Below are positions 24,534-32,998 of a stretch of DNA of 64,000 nucleotides, piece by piece (position 1 is the stretch's first letter; each line of letters begins with the position of its first letter). Source of the DNA: Paenibacillus sp. BIHB 4019 (lineage in GTDB: Bacteria > Bacillota > Bacilli > Paenibacillales > Paenibacillaceae); the NCBI RefSeq assembly GCF_002741035.1, contig NZ_CP016808.1, positions 558,001-622,000 of the forward strand, in the 5' to 3' direction. Under the pieces are notes generated by a model, which had not been told where the DNA came from, did not search any database, and saw nothing but the letters and a program-made list of their open reading frames with translations. Both the position numbers and the translations under genes were made by a program.

Positions 24534-26327
24534 CTATGGCCGAAGCCCTTCTGCATCCTCCCGCATCTCGGCGTTTTCGACCGGAAGAATAATTTGCACC
24601 GTTGTGCCTGCGCCATAATGGCTGCCAATTCGAATGCCAAAATCTGTGCCGTAGCGCAGCTTGATCCGCTCTTCGACGTTTTTCAGCCCATATTTATCCG
24701 ATTGGCCTTCTTCCGCGCTATCCGTCGGGCCCGCATGAGCCGGCATAAGCAAAGCCGTATTCGAGAGCATTTTCCTCAGCGTATCCGGGCGCATTCCGAT
24801 GCCGGTATCAATAATTTTCAGCTCAATGCGGTCGCCCAGCCGCCTGCCCGTTATGCGAATCGCTATCGTTTTGCCAAACCAGGCGTGCTTAAATATATTT
24901 TCGACAAATGGCTGTAAAATAAGCTTAATAATCGGCGTTTGCAAAATATCCGGCTCAACATCGTAATAAACCTCGAACGTGTCCGCATATTTGACCCGCT
25001 GAATGTCCAAATACGTCTTAACCTGCTCAAGCTCCTTCTCCAGCGTAATGTACACATTGCCGCCATTCAGCGTTAAACGGTAAAACTTCGACAGCCCCTG
25101 AACCATCGCGGTTACCTTGTCCGTCTCGCCCAAATTAGCCAAGCTGCCAATCGTCGAGAGCGTGTTATACAAAAAATGAGGGCTGATCTGCGCTTGCAGC
25201 ACGTCCAGCTCCGCCTGTTTTTTCTGAATGCCCTGCACGTAAACGTTTTTAATCAGCTCTTGAATGCTGGTCGCCATCTGGTTGAAGGAATTGGCGATGT
25301 GGACAAACTCGTCATTGCCGGTAAAACCGATCCGCTTATGAAAGTTCCCCTCCTGGAAGGAGCGGACCAAGGTGACGATTCGCTTCATCTTCTTGCCGGA
25401 AAGCCGAGCGACGATGTAGCCAATAAACACCATGACCAGAAAGCTGATCAAGCACACGGCGAAAATAACCTTTTGCATACGGCTGGCGTCCTTGTTTAAA
25501 TACGCATGCGGCACAATCGTTTCAATGATGAACGGGGTTCCGGGTATTTCCTCTTTTACACTAAGGTAAGAGGCCGAATTAGACTGGTCGCCTGTTATGC
25601 CGCGCGTATACATGACCTCGCCCGATTGGGTGTTTAGAAAACGCATGCTGATGCCCTCGTCGATCGGAAACGTATCGAAATTGCCAAGCAATTCATCGAA
25701 CCGGGCTGTCACGCGCACATAACCGATAATAGATGCCATCCCGCTGGAGGATACCAGCTTGCGAAAATGCGATATATTGTCCAGCTTGCGGTCGGAATCC
25801 AGCTGCATCCAAAGATTATCCTGATTCGACGCCTGGAGGGACTTGAACCAATCGGTATTCTCGATCTGATGCACCGAAAGCACGTAATAGTCTCTGCGCT
25901 GAATGGGCTTGTCCATATCATCGCCCGGCACCTCATACATTTTCTCGTCTACGGTGTAGACGGCGAGCCTGATATTGTTCCCATACAGCTGGAGCGGCGC
26001 TCTCATCTGCGGTATGATGTCGTCCTTCATTTTCAGCATAATTTCCAGCGGTTCTCCCGTGTTTTGCAGGGCGTTCTGAAACGTTAGGCTGCTGAAAAGC
26101 GTGCTCGAAATGCGCTCTATTTCATCCATTTGATATTCAATATTGTTGCGCGTCTGCTCCATCGCGGTGCGAATATTCGTCTCCGCCATCTCCGTCCGCG
26201 ATTGGATGAGCATCGTATACGATATATAGCCGACCAGCACATCCGTCAGCAGCACAAGCGCCATATAGGGAATCATCATTTTATACGTAAATGGTATATA
26301 CAGCTTGCTCAGCTGGAAGCTCTTCAT
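24534..26327 (-). CDS. YesM-type sensor histidine kinase
   Basis: Membrane sensor kinase, 597 aa. Helix 1 is about residues 18-40, an extracellular sensor region about 41-280 (Cache-like), helix 2 about 282-305, followed by HAMP, then the His_kinase domain with the phosphorylated His in QISPHFLYNTLSTIGSL and an HATPase_c domain with IIDTGIGMRP and YGLKNVEERIKLRYG. This architecture senses an extracellular sugar, often through a binding protein, and signals to a YesN partner; the partner gene begins 25 nt downstream. AAAGGAG lies 8 nt before the ATG. The inducing ligand is not known. Confidence 0.93.
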   Translation of the reverse strand: MKSFQLSKLYIPFTYKMMIPYMALVLLTDVLVGYISYTMLIQSRTEMAETNIRTAMEQTRNNIEYQMDEIERISSTLFSSLTFQNALQNTGEPLEIMLKMKDDIIPQMRAPLQLYGNNIRLAVYTVDEKMYEVPGDDMDKPIQRRDYYVLSVHQIENTDWFKSLQASNQDNLWMQLDSDRKLDNISHFRKLVSSSGMASIIGYVRVTARFDELLGNFDTFPIDEGISMRFLNTQSGEVMYTRGITGDQSNSASYLSVKEEIPGTPFIIETIVPHAYLNKDASRMQKVIFAVCLISFLVMVFIGYIVARLSGKKMKRIVTLVRSFQEGNFHKRIGFTGNDEFVHIANSFNQMATSIQELIKNVYVQGIQKKQAELDVLQAQISPHFLYNTLSTIGSLANLGETDKVTAMVQGLSKFYRLTLNGGNVYITLEKELEQVKTYLDIQRVKYADTFEVYYDVEPDILQTPIIKLILQPFVENIFKHAWFGKTIAIRITGRRLGDRIELKIIDTGIGMRPDTLRKMLSNTALLMPAHAGPTDSAEEGQSDKYGLKNVEERIKLRYGTDFGIRIGSHYGAGTTVQIILPVENAEMREDAEGLRP

Positions 26328-26641
26328 CTGTCTTCTCCTTTCGTATCATGCAGCACTTATGTGCATCATTCTACAATATGGGAGGGGATTTTGATATGGC
26401 AATAAAATCACTATTTTCTGCACTTATTTAAGCTTTACATTATAGCGAACTACACTAAAACACTAAAAACATCAACAGGCCAAAAGAACCGAAAAATTCC
26501 CAAATTTAATATTTAAATAATAATAATGCCAAATTATTCACACATTTGATATTGAATATATTTTCTATAAAGTTTAAAATTATTTTACAACTAGTAAAAT
26601 CATAAAAAATAAAATAAAAAACGTAAGGAATTTTTTGATTT
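26328..26641. other. 314-bp AT-rich intergenic region
   Basis: No gene. Base composition drops sharply from about 26440 onward, with long A/T runs; this marks the left edge of the AT-rich island. It must hold the divergent promoters of the sensor kinase and the peptide gene, but I cannot place them reliably. Confidence 0.6.
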
Positions 26642-26948
26642 ATGAAAAGAAAGGGATTTTTCGGTATTATGCGGGGTTACTTTGTGTGTATCATTAATCG
26701 GATCTATATTTCCTAATCATGCTATTGCATCAGTCACAACACAAGAAAAAGGATTCATTTTTCCAAATACAGTAAAGCTAGGTGGTATCGCGAAACAACA
26801 AACGTCCGTAGCCTCTTACCATATTTATAAATCCGATACCACATTAGGCGCTGGAACAGTCACACCATGGGGAGCAAAAAATATTTATGAAGTCGATTTC
26901 GCGGATTATATAAAGGGGGATAAATTAGGTAACTATAGCACATATTAA
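26642..26948 (+). pseudogene. Frameshifted gene for a small secreted peptide
   Basis: ATG at 26642, with TAAGGA about 12 nt upstream, opens MKRKGFFGI and stops after 24 codons. The +1-shifted frame continues with a hydrophobic run (CGVTLCVSLIGSIF), a signal-peptidase-like end (NHAIA) and about 65 more residues to a stop at 26948, ending GNYSTY. Skipping one base near 26669 joins them into a single protein of about 101 aa with a standard signal peptide and a mature part of about 70 aa. The family is not recognised. A small exported peptide followed by an attenuator hairpin and ABC transporter genes resembles bacteriocin or signalling-peptide loci. Either the gene is broken, or a programmed +1 shift is used. 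Confidence 0.6.
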
Positions 26949-26961
26949 ATAATTCAAATGA

Positions 26962-26999
26962 GGAAACATCAACTGCGTTATTAGTCGGTGTTTCCTTTT
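26962..26999 (+). terminator. Terminator-like hairpin between peptide and ABC genes
   Basis: GGAAACATCAACT pairs with AGTCGGTGTTTCC (one mismatch, one G-T pair), 8-nt loop, then TTTT. The weak T tail suggests partial termination that would favour expression of the peptide over the transporter. Confidence 0.65.
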
Positions 27000-27013
27000 G
27001 AGGAGAAATAACA

Positions 27014-27536
27014 ATGATAGAAATTACTGATTTAACAAAAAGATATGGTAAACATATTGTGTTTAAAGATTTGAACATTACCTTTCCTAAAAACAAATTC
27101 ACTCTCATAACTGGACCCAATGGTTCTGGGAAAACAACGTTATTAAAATGTCTTCTCGGTCTAGAAAGATATACGGGAATCATTAAATTTTCCAATAGAT
27201 GCATCTATGATATTTTAGATGATGTCCAAGTTGTTTATGATAATTGTCCACTTTATGCTAATTTGTCCGGCTATCAAAATATCAATTTACTAGGTAATAA
27301 CATCCTAGATCAAGTTGAAGAACTTCTGCCAAATATACGAATCCCTCTTGCAAATCAGTGATATCTTGAAAAATTCAGATCAACTAATGACAATTATAGC
27401 TATCGGTTATTCTCTTGAGTTTTATTCTCCACTAGTAAATCATCTTGTAATCATTAAAAATAACACGGTTGTGTCACAAGAAGTTTTAACGTTTAGTGGA
27501 GGTGGTTTGGTTGATCTCTACAAACAAAATATTTAA
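27014..27536 (+). pseudogene. ABC transporter ATP-binding gene with internal deletion
   Basis: The frame from 27014 (GAGGAG, 8 nt before ATG) encodes a normal ABC N-terminus: IEITDLTKRYGKHIVF, Walker A GPNGSGKTTLLKCLLGLE and a Q-loop region (DDVQVVYDN). It stops at 27361, before the LSGGQ signature and Walker B. A second frame (27315-27536) resumes with sequence fitting the end of the same domain: ILKNSDQLMTIIA, SLEFYSPLVNHLVIIKNN and a short tail. The two parts join in different frames near 27350 and lack about 60-70 residues, including the catalytic Glu. As it stands the product cannot hydrolyse ATP. The remnant ends inside the start of the permease gene. Confidence 0.75.
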
Positions 27537-28476
27537 TTGCTATAAAGACGAACTTAAATATCAAATATACTCCAAAACATTATTACTTATTTTCATAATA
27601 ACTATCGGCCTTTCAACTCTTAATCTATTTGGGCTTGTAAGTAAAGCAGAGGGTACATATGATGTTTATGTTAAAACTTACAATGAGTTTAAAGATGCTG
27701 GCATAGATGTTGAAGCCATGTTAAAAAGCCCAATTAACCGAGATATAAAACAAAACGGGTCAGATCGATTGACTAAGGTAGATAATCCTGTACGCTTTCA
27801 ATTTGAAGAGGCTGGAGCAGCGAGCCAACTCTTAAAAGGTACTAATATAATTACGAATACTCTTGAATGGTTGGACTTTGTCTTTTTCCCTATCATATTC
27901 ACTTTATTAGGAATACATTTTGTTTCCTATGATTACAAATATAAAACATACAAACTAAAAGTTATTAAAGCCAAATGGAATAAACTATTTGCAGGAAAGC
28001 TTTTTGCTTTATTTACTTGCACATTTTTTATATTTATCTTCACTTTAATTGCCTCATATATGATAGGACTTTATTTTCATTCACAAGTAGTTAATCGAAT
28101 TCCAATCGAGCAATTTTCAAGCTTGCCTCAAATCGAAAATAACAAGTTTATTATACAATTGGTATTCAGTTTGTTTATTTGCATCTTTTTCTCACTAATC
28201 GGTTTTTTAATGGGTATCTTATTTAAAAGCTTTATATTACCGACGATCATTTTTCTAGTTTTCAATTTACTTCTCCCTGTCCTTGGAAAATATGATATTA
28301 GGAATATGATTGCCATCATCTCACATGAAATTTTTGAGTTTAAAGGCCGATTTATACTTTTCATGCCTGCTTATATTCCGCTCTATCAATCCATTATGTT
28401 ATTAGTCTCAATAACTTGTTTTATGATAGCTACTTCTTTCTTTTATCTTTATAAACAAGGAATATACTATAATTAG
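27511..28476 (+). CDS. ABC-2-type transporter permease (island)
   Basis: Membrane protein of 321 aa with about six helices: one near residues 17-37, a roughly 90-residue outside loop, then five more (WLDFVFFPIIFTLLGIHFVS is the second; LLVSITCFMIATSFFYLY the last). The layout of helix, large loop and five-helix block is that of ABC-2 exporter permeases. The start is taken as TTG at 27511 with GGAGGT 7 nt upstream, inside the last codons of the ATPase gene, which implies translational coupling. The frame is intact, but its ATPase partner and the nearby peptide are both broken. Strongly AT-rich and unlike its neighbours. Confidence 0.75.
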   Translation: MISTNKIFNCYKDELKYQIYSKTLLLIFIITIGLSTLNLFGLVSKAEGTYDVYVKTYNEFKDAGIDVEAMLKSPINRDIKQNGSDRLTKVDNPVRFQFEEAGAASQLLKGTNIITNTLEWLDFVFFPIIFTLLGIHFVSYDYKYKTYKLKVIKAKWNKLFAGKLFALFTCTFFIFIFTLIASYMIGLYFHSQVVNRIPIEQFSSLPQIENNKFIIQLVFSLFICIFFSLIGFLMGILFKSFILPTIIFLVFNLLLPVLGKYDIRNMIAIISHEIFEFKGRFILFMPAYIPLYQSIMLLVSITCFMIATSFFYLYKQGIYYN

Positions 28477-28516
28477 ATGCTATTCCCCTCTTAATTCCTA
28501 TTTATTAATGATCAAG

Positions 28517-28552
28517 AACCCACCCCTTCCTTGATAGAGGGTGGGTTTTTTG
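28517..28552 (+). terminator. Intrinsic terminator of the island permease gene
   Basis: AACCCACCC and GGGTGGGTT pair around a 13-nt loop, followed by TTTTT. Confidence 0.9.
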
Positions 28553-28616
28553 ATTATTTGGAGCCATATACCTGAGTGGCTCCAACCATATATTTTTCAG
28601 CTTTCTACCTGAAAAT

Positions 28617-29603
28617 TTATTTCACAATACTCTCAAGCACATCATCAATCATCTGCGAGTTGGCAATCGTTCCTGTATACAGCCAACTGGCGTTGTTGTC
28701 ATACGCGTAGACGTTGTTATTTTTAACCGCAGGAATGCCCTGCCAGATTGGATCGCTCAAAATTTCCTCTTTCGTCGCTTCCCTGCTGTTCACAATAAAC
28801 AGGTAATCGGCGTCCAGCTCGGCCAGCTTCTCCTTGGAAATCGCACTCCAATTCGCCTTCGCTGTCGACGATATTTCCGCAACAACATTCGGAACGGTTA
28901 AGCCCAGATCCCGATAAAGCAAATCGCCGCTGGATAAGTTTTGGTTGACGACGTACACATTTTTAGCCGTAACCCAGAGAACCGCAGCCGACTTGTCACC
29001 AATCGCCTGTTGCAGCTTTTCCTTGGCATCCGCTGCTTTCGCTTCATAATCAGCCAGCACCTGCTTCGCTTCCTCGCTCTTATTCAGCACTTCGCCTACC
29101 GTCAGCAGCTCCTGCCGCCAATCATTGTTGACATCGCTGCCTACCGTATAGGTTGGGGCAATTTTAGCATATTGAGCATACTTATCTCCCATTACCATTT
29201 CCGCATTGTCGATAATAATAAGATCAGGCTGGTAGCTCATCACGACTTCATAGGGAAGCTCGGACGGAATAGCAGGGATATTCGCCAGCTCCTTCTGCAA
29301 ATAATTTTGCACCTTCCCATCACTGACCGACCACTGAGCAACCGGAATAACGCCTAGCGCCACCAAATGATCTTCCAGATAAGAGGCTATAACCCGTTTA
29401 GGATTAGCCGGAACCTTTACTTCATTGCCCAAACCATCCTTCAGTGTCCGCTCACTCGCTGTCTGTTCCGCTGCATTGCTGCTTGCGGCTGGCGCAGTGC
29501 CATTTGTCGCTGGAGAATTTGCCGGACTTGCGCATGCACTGACCAATAAAGTCATCGCAAGCAGCATCATAATGGCAATGGATTGTTTCGAACCTCTGTT
29601 CAT
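28617..29603 (-). CDS. Iron-siderophore binding lipoprotein (internal start)
   Basis: This 328-aa product shares frame and stop with the longer AraC reading frame but has its own start signals: ATG at 29603, AAGGGG about 8 nt upstream and a perfect Fur box 26 nt further up. The N-terminus is a lipoprotein signal (LLAMTLLVSACAS, lipobox Cys near residue 24), followed by a FecB/FepB-like binding protein (KRVIASYLEDHLVALGVIPV, YQPDLIIIDNAE). It would deliver ferric siderophore to the FecCD-type permease encoded upstream. A signal peptide in the middle of a cytoplasmic regulator makes little sense, so separate translation is likely. Confidence 0.8.
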   Translation of the reverse strand: MNRGSKQSIAIMMLLAMTLLVSACASPANSPATNGTAPAASSNAAEQTASERTLKDGLGNEVKVPANPKRVIASYLEDHLVALGVIPVAQWSVSDGKVQNYLQKELANIPAIPSELPYEVVMSYQPDLIIIDNAEMVMGDKYAQYAKIAPTYTVGSDVNNDWRQELLTVGEVLNKSEEAKQVLADYEAKAADAKEKLQQAIGDKSAAVLWVTAKNVYVVNQNLSSGDLLYRDLGLTVPNVVAEISSTAKANWSAISKEKLAELDADYLFIVNSREATKEEILSDPIWQGIPAVKNNNVYAYDNNASWLYTGTIANSQMIDDVLESIVK

Positions 29604-30569
29604 TTTTAATGCCCCTTCACTACTATTTTGATAATGATTATCACCAATAACAGTATGCCCGCTGCGTCTTCTCGACACAATAGGGTATCGGGACATCAAT
29701 AATGGATTATAAGGGCGTTTTCGCGGAGCGCTCGCTTCCGTTTTATAATGGATCGGCGAAATGCCTGTATGCTTTTTAAAAATGCGACTGAAAAAATAGA
29801 CGTCCGGATAACCGACACCGGCAGCGATTTCCTGTAAAGTTCCCTCCGTGCTCGTCAGCAGCTCCTTCGCCTTCTCGATACGAAGCTGGATGAGATAATC
29901 GATCGGACTATGCTGGATTTGATTTTTGAATAGGCGTGTTAAATGCCTTGGCGTGCACTCCAGCACCTTCGCCAGCCGCTCCAGTGTAATGGCCTCGGCA
30001 TAATGCTCATGGATGAACCTGACCGCCTGGGCGACCAGATCCGCTTTTATAACGGAAACCTCCTGCTCACTGAGCTGCTGCATCCATTCGTATATAAAAT
30101 CGTAAAACAATGTTTTCACATGCAGCTCGGCAAGCTTGCCGCCCTTGTGAAACTCCTCGTCCAGCTGCTTCAGCTTCTCATAAAGAGCTATTGGAAAAGC
30201 AGGCGTAACGCCGTATTGCATGCGAAAAGGATTTTTCTCCAGCAGCCGCTGTTTCTCCGGCATATTCAGAAGCGGCTGAACCGCTTTGTAGAGAATGAGA
30301 TAATATTCAAAAAGCTCCTCCGTCGAGCGAATATCCAAATAGAAGCCTTTTCCGCCATGCAGCAATTGAAATTTTTTGAATGCATACTCCCGGTTGTCCA
30401 ATGCGACCGCCGCACTGCCTCGCAGTGCAAACAAAAACGCATGGGCCGGAAGCCGATAGGCGCTAAGCGCTTCCCCTAGCTTCATTTTTATATGCCGAAC
30501 GTCCATTACTTTAATGGCGCTATGCGTGAACCAATAAAGCTGCTCGTCGATATTTATCTTGTCATTCAT
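28617..30569 (-). CDS. AraC-family regulator in frame with siderophore-binding lipoprotein
   Basis: The frame encodes up to 650 aa. Residues 1-190 are a sensor-like domain, about 195-300 an AraC helix-turn-helix pair (LERLAKVLECTPRHLTRLF and LQEIAAGVGYPDVYFFSRIF), then a basic tail. No stop codon separates the tail from the lipoprotein: the frame crosses the Fur box (read as GDNHYQ) and enters MNRGSKQ at residue 323. Either the regulator is translated through into a binding domain, loosely like B. subtilis Btr, or the lipoprotein is made separately from its own start. The longest frame opens at 30695, but ATG at 30569 follows AGGGTGG and starts a normal N-terminus. Probably activates siderophore uptake genes. 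Confidence 0.8.
   Translation of the reverse strand: MNDKINIDEQLYWFTHSAIKVMDVRHIKMKLGEALSAYRLPAHAFLFALRGSAAVALDNREYAFKKFQLLHGGKGFYLDIRSTEELFEYYLILYKAVQPLLNMPEKQRLLEKNPFRMQYGVTPAFPIALYEKLKQLDEEFHKGGKLAELHVKTLFYDFIYEWMQQLSEQEVSVIKADLVAQAVRFIHEHYAEAITLERLAKVLECTPRHLTRLFKNQIQHSPIDYLIQLRIEKAKELLTSTEGTLQEIAAGVGYPDVYFFSRIFKKHTGISPIHYKTEASAPRKRPYNPLLMSRYPIVSRRRSGHTVIGDNHYQNSSEGALKMNRGSKQSIAIMMLLAMTLLVSACASPANSPATNGTAPAASSNAAEQTASERTLKDGLGNEVKVPANPKRVIASYLEDHLVALGVIPVAQWSVSDGKVQNYLQKELANIPAIPSELPYEVVMSYQPDLIIIDNAEMVMGDKYAQYAKIAPTYTVGSDVNNDWRQELLTVGEVLNKSEEAKQVLADYEAKAADAKEKLQQAIGDKSAAVLWVTAKNVYVVNQNLSSGDLLYRDLGLTVPNVVAEISSTAKANWSAISKEKLAELDADYLFIVNSREATKEEILSDPIWQGIPAVKNNNVYAYDNNASWLYTGTIANSQMIDDVLESIVK
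29629..29643. promoter_or_regulatory. Fur box inside the AraC reading frame
   Basis: TGATAATGATTATCA, a perfect 7-1-7 inverted repeat matching the Bacillus Fur box, 26 nt upstream of the lipoprotein ATG. Confidence 0.85.
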
Positions 30570-30928
30570 GACTTCCACCCTATCTTCACTCCTTGCTCTA
30601 ACGCTCCACTCGTCTATATTTGAAAAAACGGACAAAAAAGCAAAAAACAGGCCAATCATGGTAATATCTAACCATAATCGAACTGTTTCATGCAACTAAC
30701 TTTGATACCTTTAAATGTTGAAGGACTGAGGTTCCGCTTTTTTGGGCTTTTGACTCGATTTCAGGCCATAAGCGGACAGGAAATCCGTTATTGCCCTCAA
30801 TATCCCGTCAAAATGGCTTATGGCCGTGCATTAGCTGCCCCTGAGTCCGCAGCCTGTGCCATATCCGTGATTTTGCCGTAATAGCGGCTGTTTTGTCCGT
30901 CAAACCTCCTGAAACTTCCTGAAACCTT
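30570..30928. repeat. 359-bp gene-free region with degenerate TCCGC/GCGG repeats
   Basis: No gene. Segments such as GAGGTTCCGC, ATAAGCGGACAGG, AATCCGTTATTG, CTGAGTCCGC and GTAATAGCGGC recur in the 30725-30900 stretch, and GGCCATAAGC/GCTTATGGCC form an inverted repeat. Near 30905-30940 CTGAAAC/TTCCTAA units repeat imperfectly. It looks like a remnant of a dispersed intergenic repeat. Confidence 0.4.
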
Positions 30929-32998
30929 CTAAAATTTCCTAATCACCGAGCGGTACATGAGGAACAGGAAATACGGACTGCCAATCAGCATAATAATTAG
31001 GCCTGACGGAATTTCTTTCGGCGCCATGATCGTTCTTCCGAGCGTATCGGCAATGACGAGCAGCAAGCCGCCGAGCAGTCCTGACAAAATAATGGAGCGT
31101 CTCGTGTGATGCCCAATCATCATGCGCACGACATGCGGCGCCATAAGTCCAAGAAAACCTATCGTACCTACGCTCGCAACAGCTCCCGCTGCCAGCAAAA
31201 CGCCGATAATCATCGCCCAGAGACGCGTTCCTCGAACCGGAAGGCCAAGGCCTACCGAACTTTCATCGCCAAACGCCAGCAAATCAAATTTCCGTCCTAA
31301 ATAGTAGGCAACCGGTAAAAGGATAAGCAGAAACAGCATAATGCTATAAAATTGGTTCCAGCCTCGCCCATAGGTCGTGCCCGTTAACCATATTAGCGCT
31401 GTACTGTTCCACAGGCTCGCCTTGACGATCATCGCCTGTATGCCCGCAGCGCCGATTGCCGATACTGCGATGCCAAGCAAAATAAGAACAGACGGATTTA
31501 AGGATTTGCGCCATGCTAAGAAAAATACAAAGGCTGCGGCAACAATCCCGCCTGCAATTGCAGCAAACGGAAGGGCGAAGATTGTTAAATTCGGCAGTGC
31601 AACCAATACGATTAGCGCGCCAAACCCCGCCCCTGACGTTACGCCAATAATTGAGGCGTCGGCCAGCGGATTTCGGACGGCGCTTTGAATCAAGACGCCG
31701 CTAATTGCAAGCGCAATACCGCCTCCAGCCGCAACAAGCGTACGCGGGAGCCTTAAATTCAGCAGCACAGAATAGGAGGAGTCTCCTCCACCGGCAAGGC
31801 TGCCCAGCAAATCGGCAATCGGTATTCTCGTTCCCCCAAGCGACAAGCTTACAAGAATGATAACGATGAGCAGCGCTGCCATGAATATAGCAGTCGGAGC
31901 AAAGCGCATGCGCAGCGCTACCCCGCCGATGTTCATAGATGACTGCCCAGAGCCTGCTCCGGATATATTTTTCATCTTGGCGAGTACGAGCCAAATGAGC
32001 CAAGGCGCACCAATAATCGCCATGACCGCGCCAACTGGCATTTCCCCTAAATTGCTCCGTACCATACGAGCAAGCAAATCCGCCGCCGTAATGAGCAGCG
32101 CTCCCCACAATGCGCTGGCAGGAATGAGCAGGCGATGCTTGCGAATACCGCTAAGCCGGACAAGATGGGGAGCTACCAAACCAACGAAGCCAATCGGGCC
32201 AACTACACTGACTACAATGGCAGCCAGCAGTACCGAGAGGCCAAGCCCCATTGCCCGTGTTAATCCTACACGCTGCCCAAGCGAACGCGCAGTAGACTCG
32301 TCGAGCTCCAAGGCATCAAATTGCCTTCCTGCGAGCAGCGCGATCCCAAGCAGGGCAATGACGAAAGGCCATGCATATTCGACGCCGCTCCAGTTCAGCT
32401 GAATCAAGGAGCCTGAGCCCCATAAAAATAAATTTTGCGTTTCCGTTTGCTTAAAAATTTGAATGGCCGTTGTAAACGCCCCAAGCACCATAGATACGAT
32501 CATGCCTGATAAGGCAAGTCTGATAGGTGTGGCCTTCCGGCCGCCGCTCAGGAAATAGGCTATTAACGCCGCCAGCAAACCTCCCGCCGCCGCCAGCAAA
32601 AATGGGAACTGCTGCTGCAGAGCAGGAAAAGCTACCACGCCAAGGACAACCATAAAATAAGCCCCGGCATTGATACCTAATGTATCGGAGGCAGCGAGCG
32701 GATTTTTCGTTATCGTTTGCAGTAAAGCACCAGCCGCAGCGAGCGCGGCACCAGCTAAAATACCTATAACCGTGCGCGGCATACGGATATCCCAGAGCAG
32801 ATTATGCTCCATTATATCCTGGCGGCCGAGCAACCCCTCTAATACGGTAGCTGCCGGGATTTTGGCCTCCCCGAAGCAAAGGCTTAAAATCGATAATACG
32901 AAAAGGGCGGCAATGCCGCCCCCAAATATTCCAATTACCCGCCAGGTCATTCTGATAGCAGCTTCATTGTTAAGATTTTCGTTCATCGTGCCACTCAT
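30929..32998 (-). CDS. Iron-siderophore ABC transporter permease, double FecCD (FhuB-like)
   Basis: Permease of 689 aa built from two tandem FecCD domains of about 340 residues, each with roughly ten helices; the fused form resembles E. coli FhuB rather than the usual separate pair. Both halves carry the family signature near the end: GLVAPHLVRLSGIRKHRLL then LPVGAVMAIIGAPW-like sequence in the first, and GLMAPHVVRMMIGHHTRRSI then PSGLIIMLIGSPYFL in the second. It begins at an ATGA overlap with the upstream binding-protein stop codon, indicating translational coupling. No ATPase gene is present in the window, so one must be encoded elsewhere. Expression should follow the Fur boxes upstream of the binding protein. 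Confidence 0.93.
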   Translation of the reverse strand: MSGTMNENLNNEAAIRMTWRVIGIFGGGIAALFVLSILSLCFGEAKIPAATVLEGLLGRQDIMEHNLLWDIRMPRTVIGILAGAALAAAGALLQTITKNPLAASDTLGINAGAYFMVVLGVVAFPALQQQFPFLLAAAGGLLAALIAYFLSGGRKATPIRLALSGMIVSMVLGAFTTAIQIFKQTETQNLFLWGSGSLIQLNWSGVEYAWPFVIALLGIALLAGRQFDALELDESTARSLGQRVGLTRAMGLGLSVLLAAIVVSVVGPIGFVGLVAPHLVRLSGIRKHRLLIPASALWGALLITAADLLARMVRSNLGEMPVGAVMAIIGAPWLIWLVLAKMKNISGAGSGQSSMNIGGVALRMRFAPTAIFMAALLIVIILVSLSLGGTRIPIADLLGSLAGGGDSSYSVLLNLRLPRTLVAAGGGIALAISGVLIQSAVRNPLADASIIGVTSGAGFGALIVLVALPNLTIFALPFAAIAGGIVAAAFVFFLAWRKSLNPSVLILLGIAVSAIGAAGIQAMIVKASLWNSTALIWLTGTTYGRGWNQFYSIMLFLLILLPVAYYLGRKFDLLAFGDESSVGLGLPVRGTRLWAMIIGVLLAAGAVASVGTIGFLGLMAPHVVRMMIGHHTRRSIILSGLLGGLLLVIADTLGRTIMAPKEIPSGLIIMLIGSPYFLFLMYRSVIRKF

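Noticed and set aside
26642..26948. Classing the secreted peptide as a lactococcin 972-type bacteriocin
   Set aside because: The gene order resembles such loci, but the mature sequence lacks the Trp/Gly-rich pattern of that family. Left as unrecognised.
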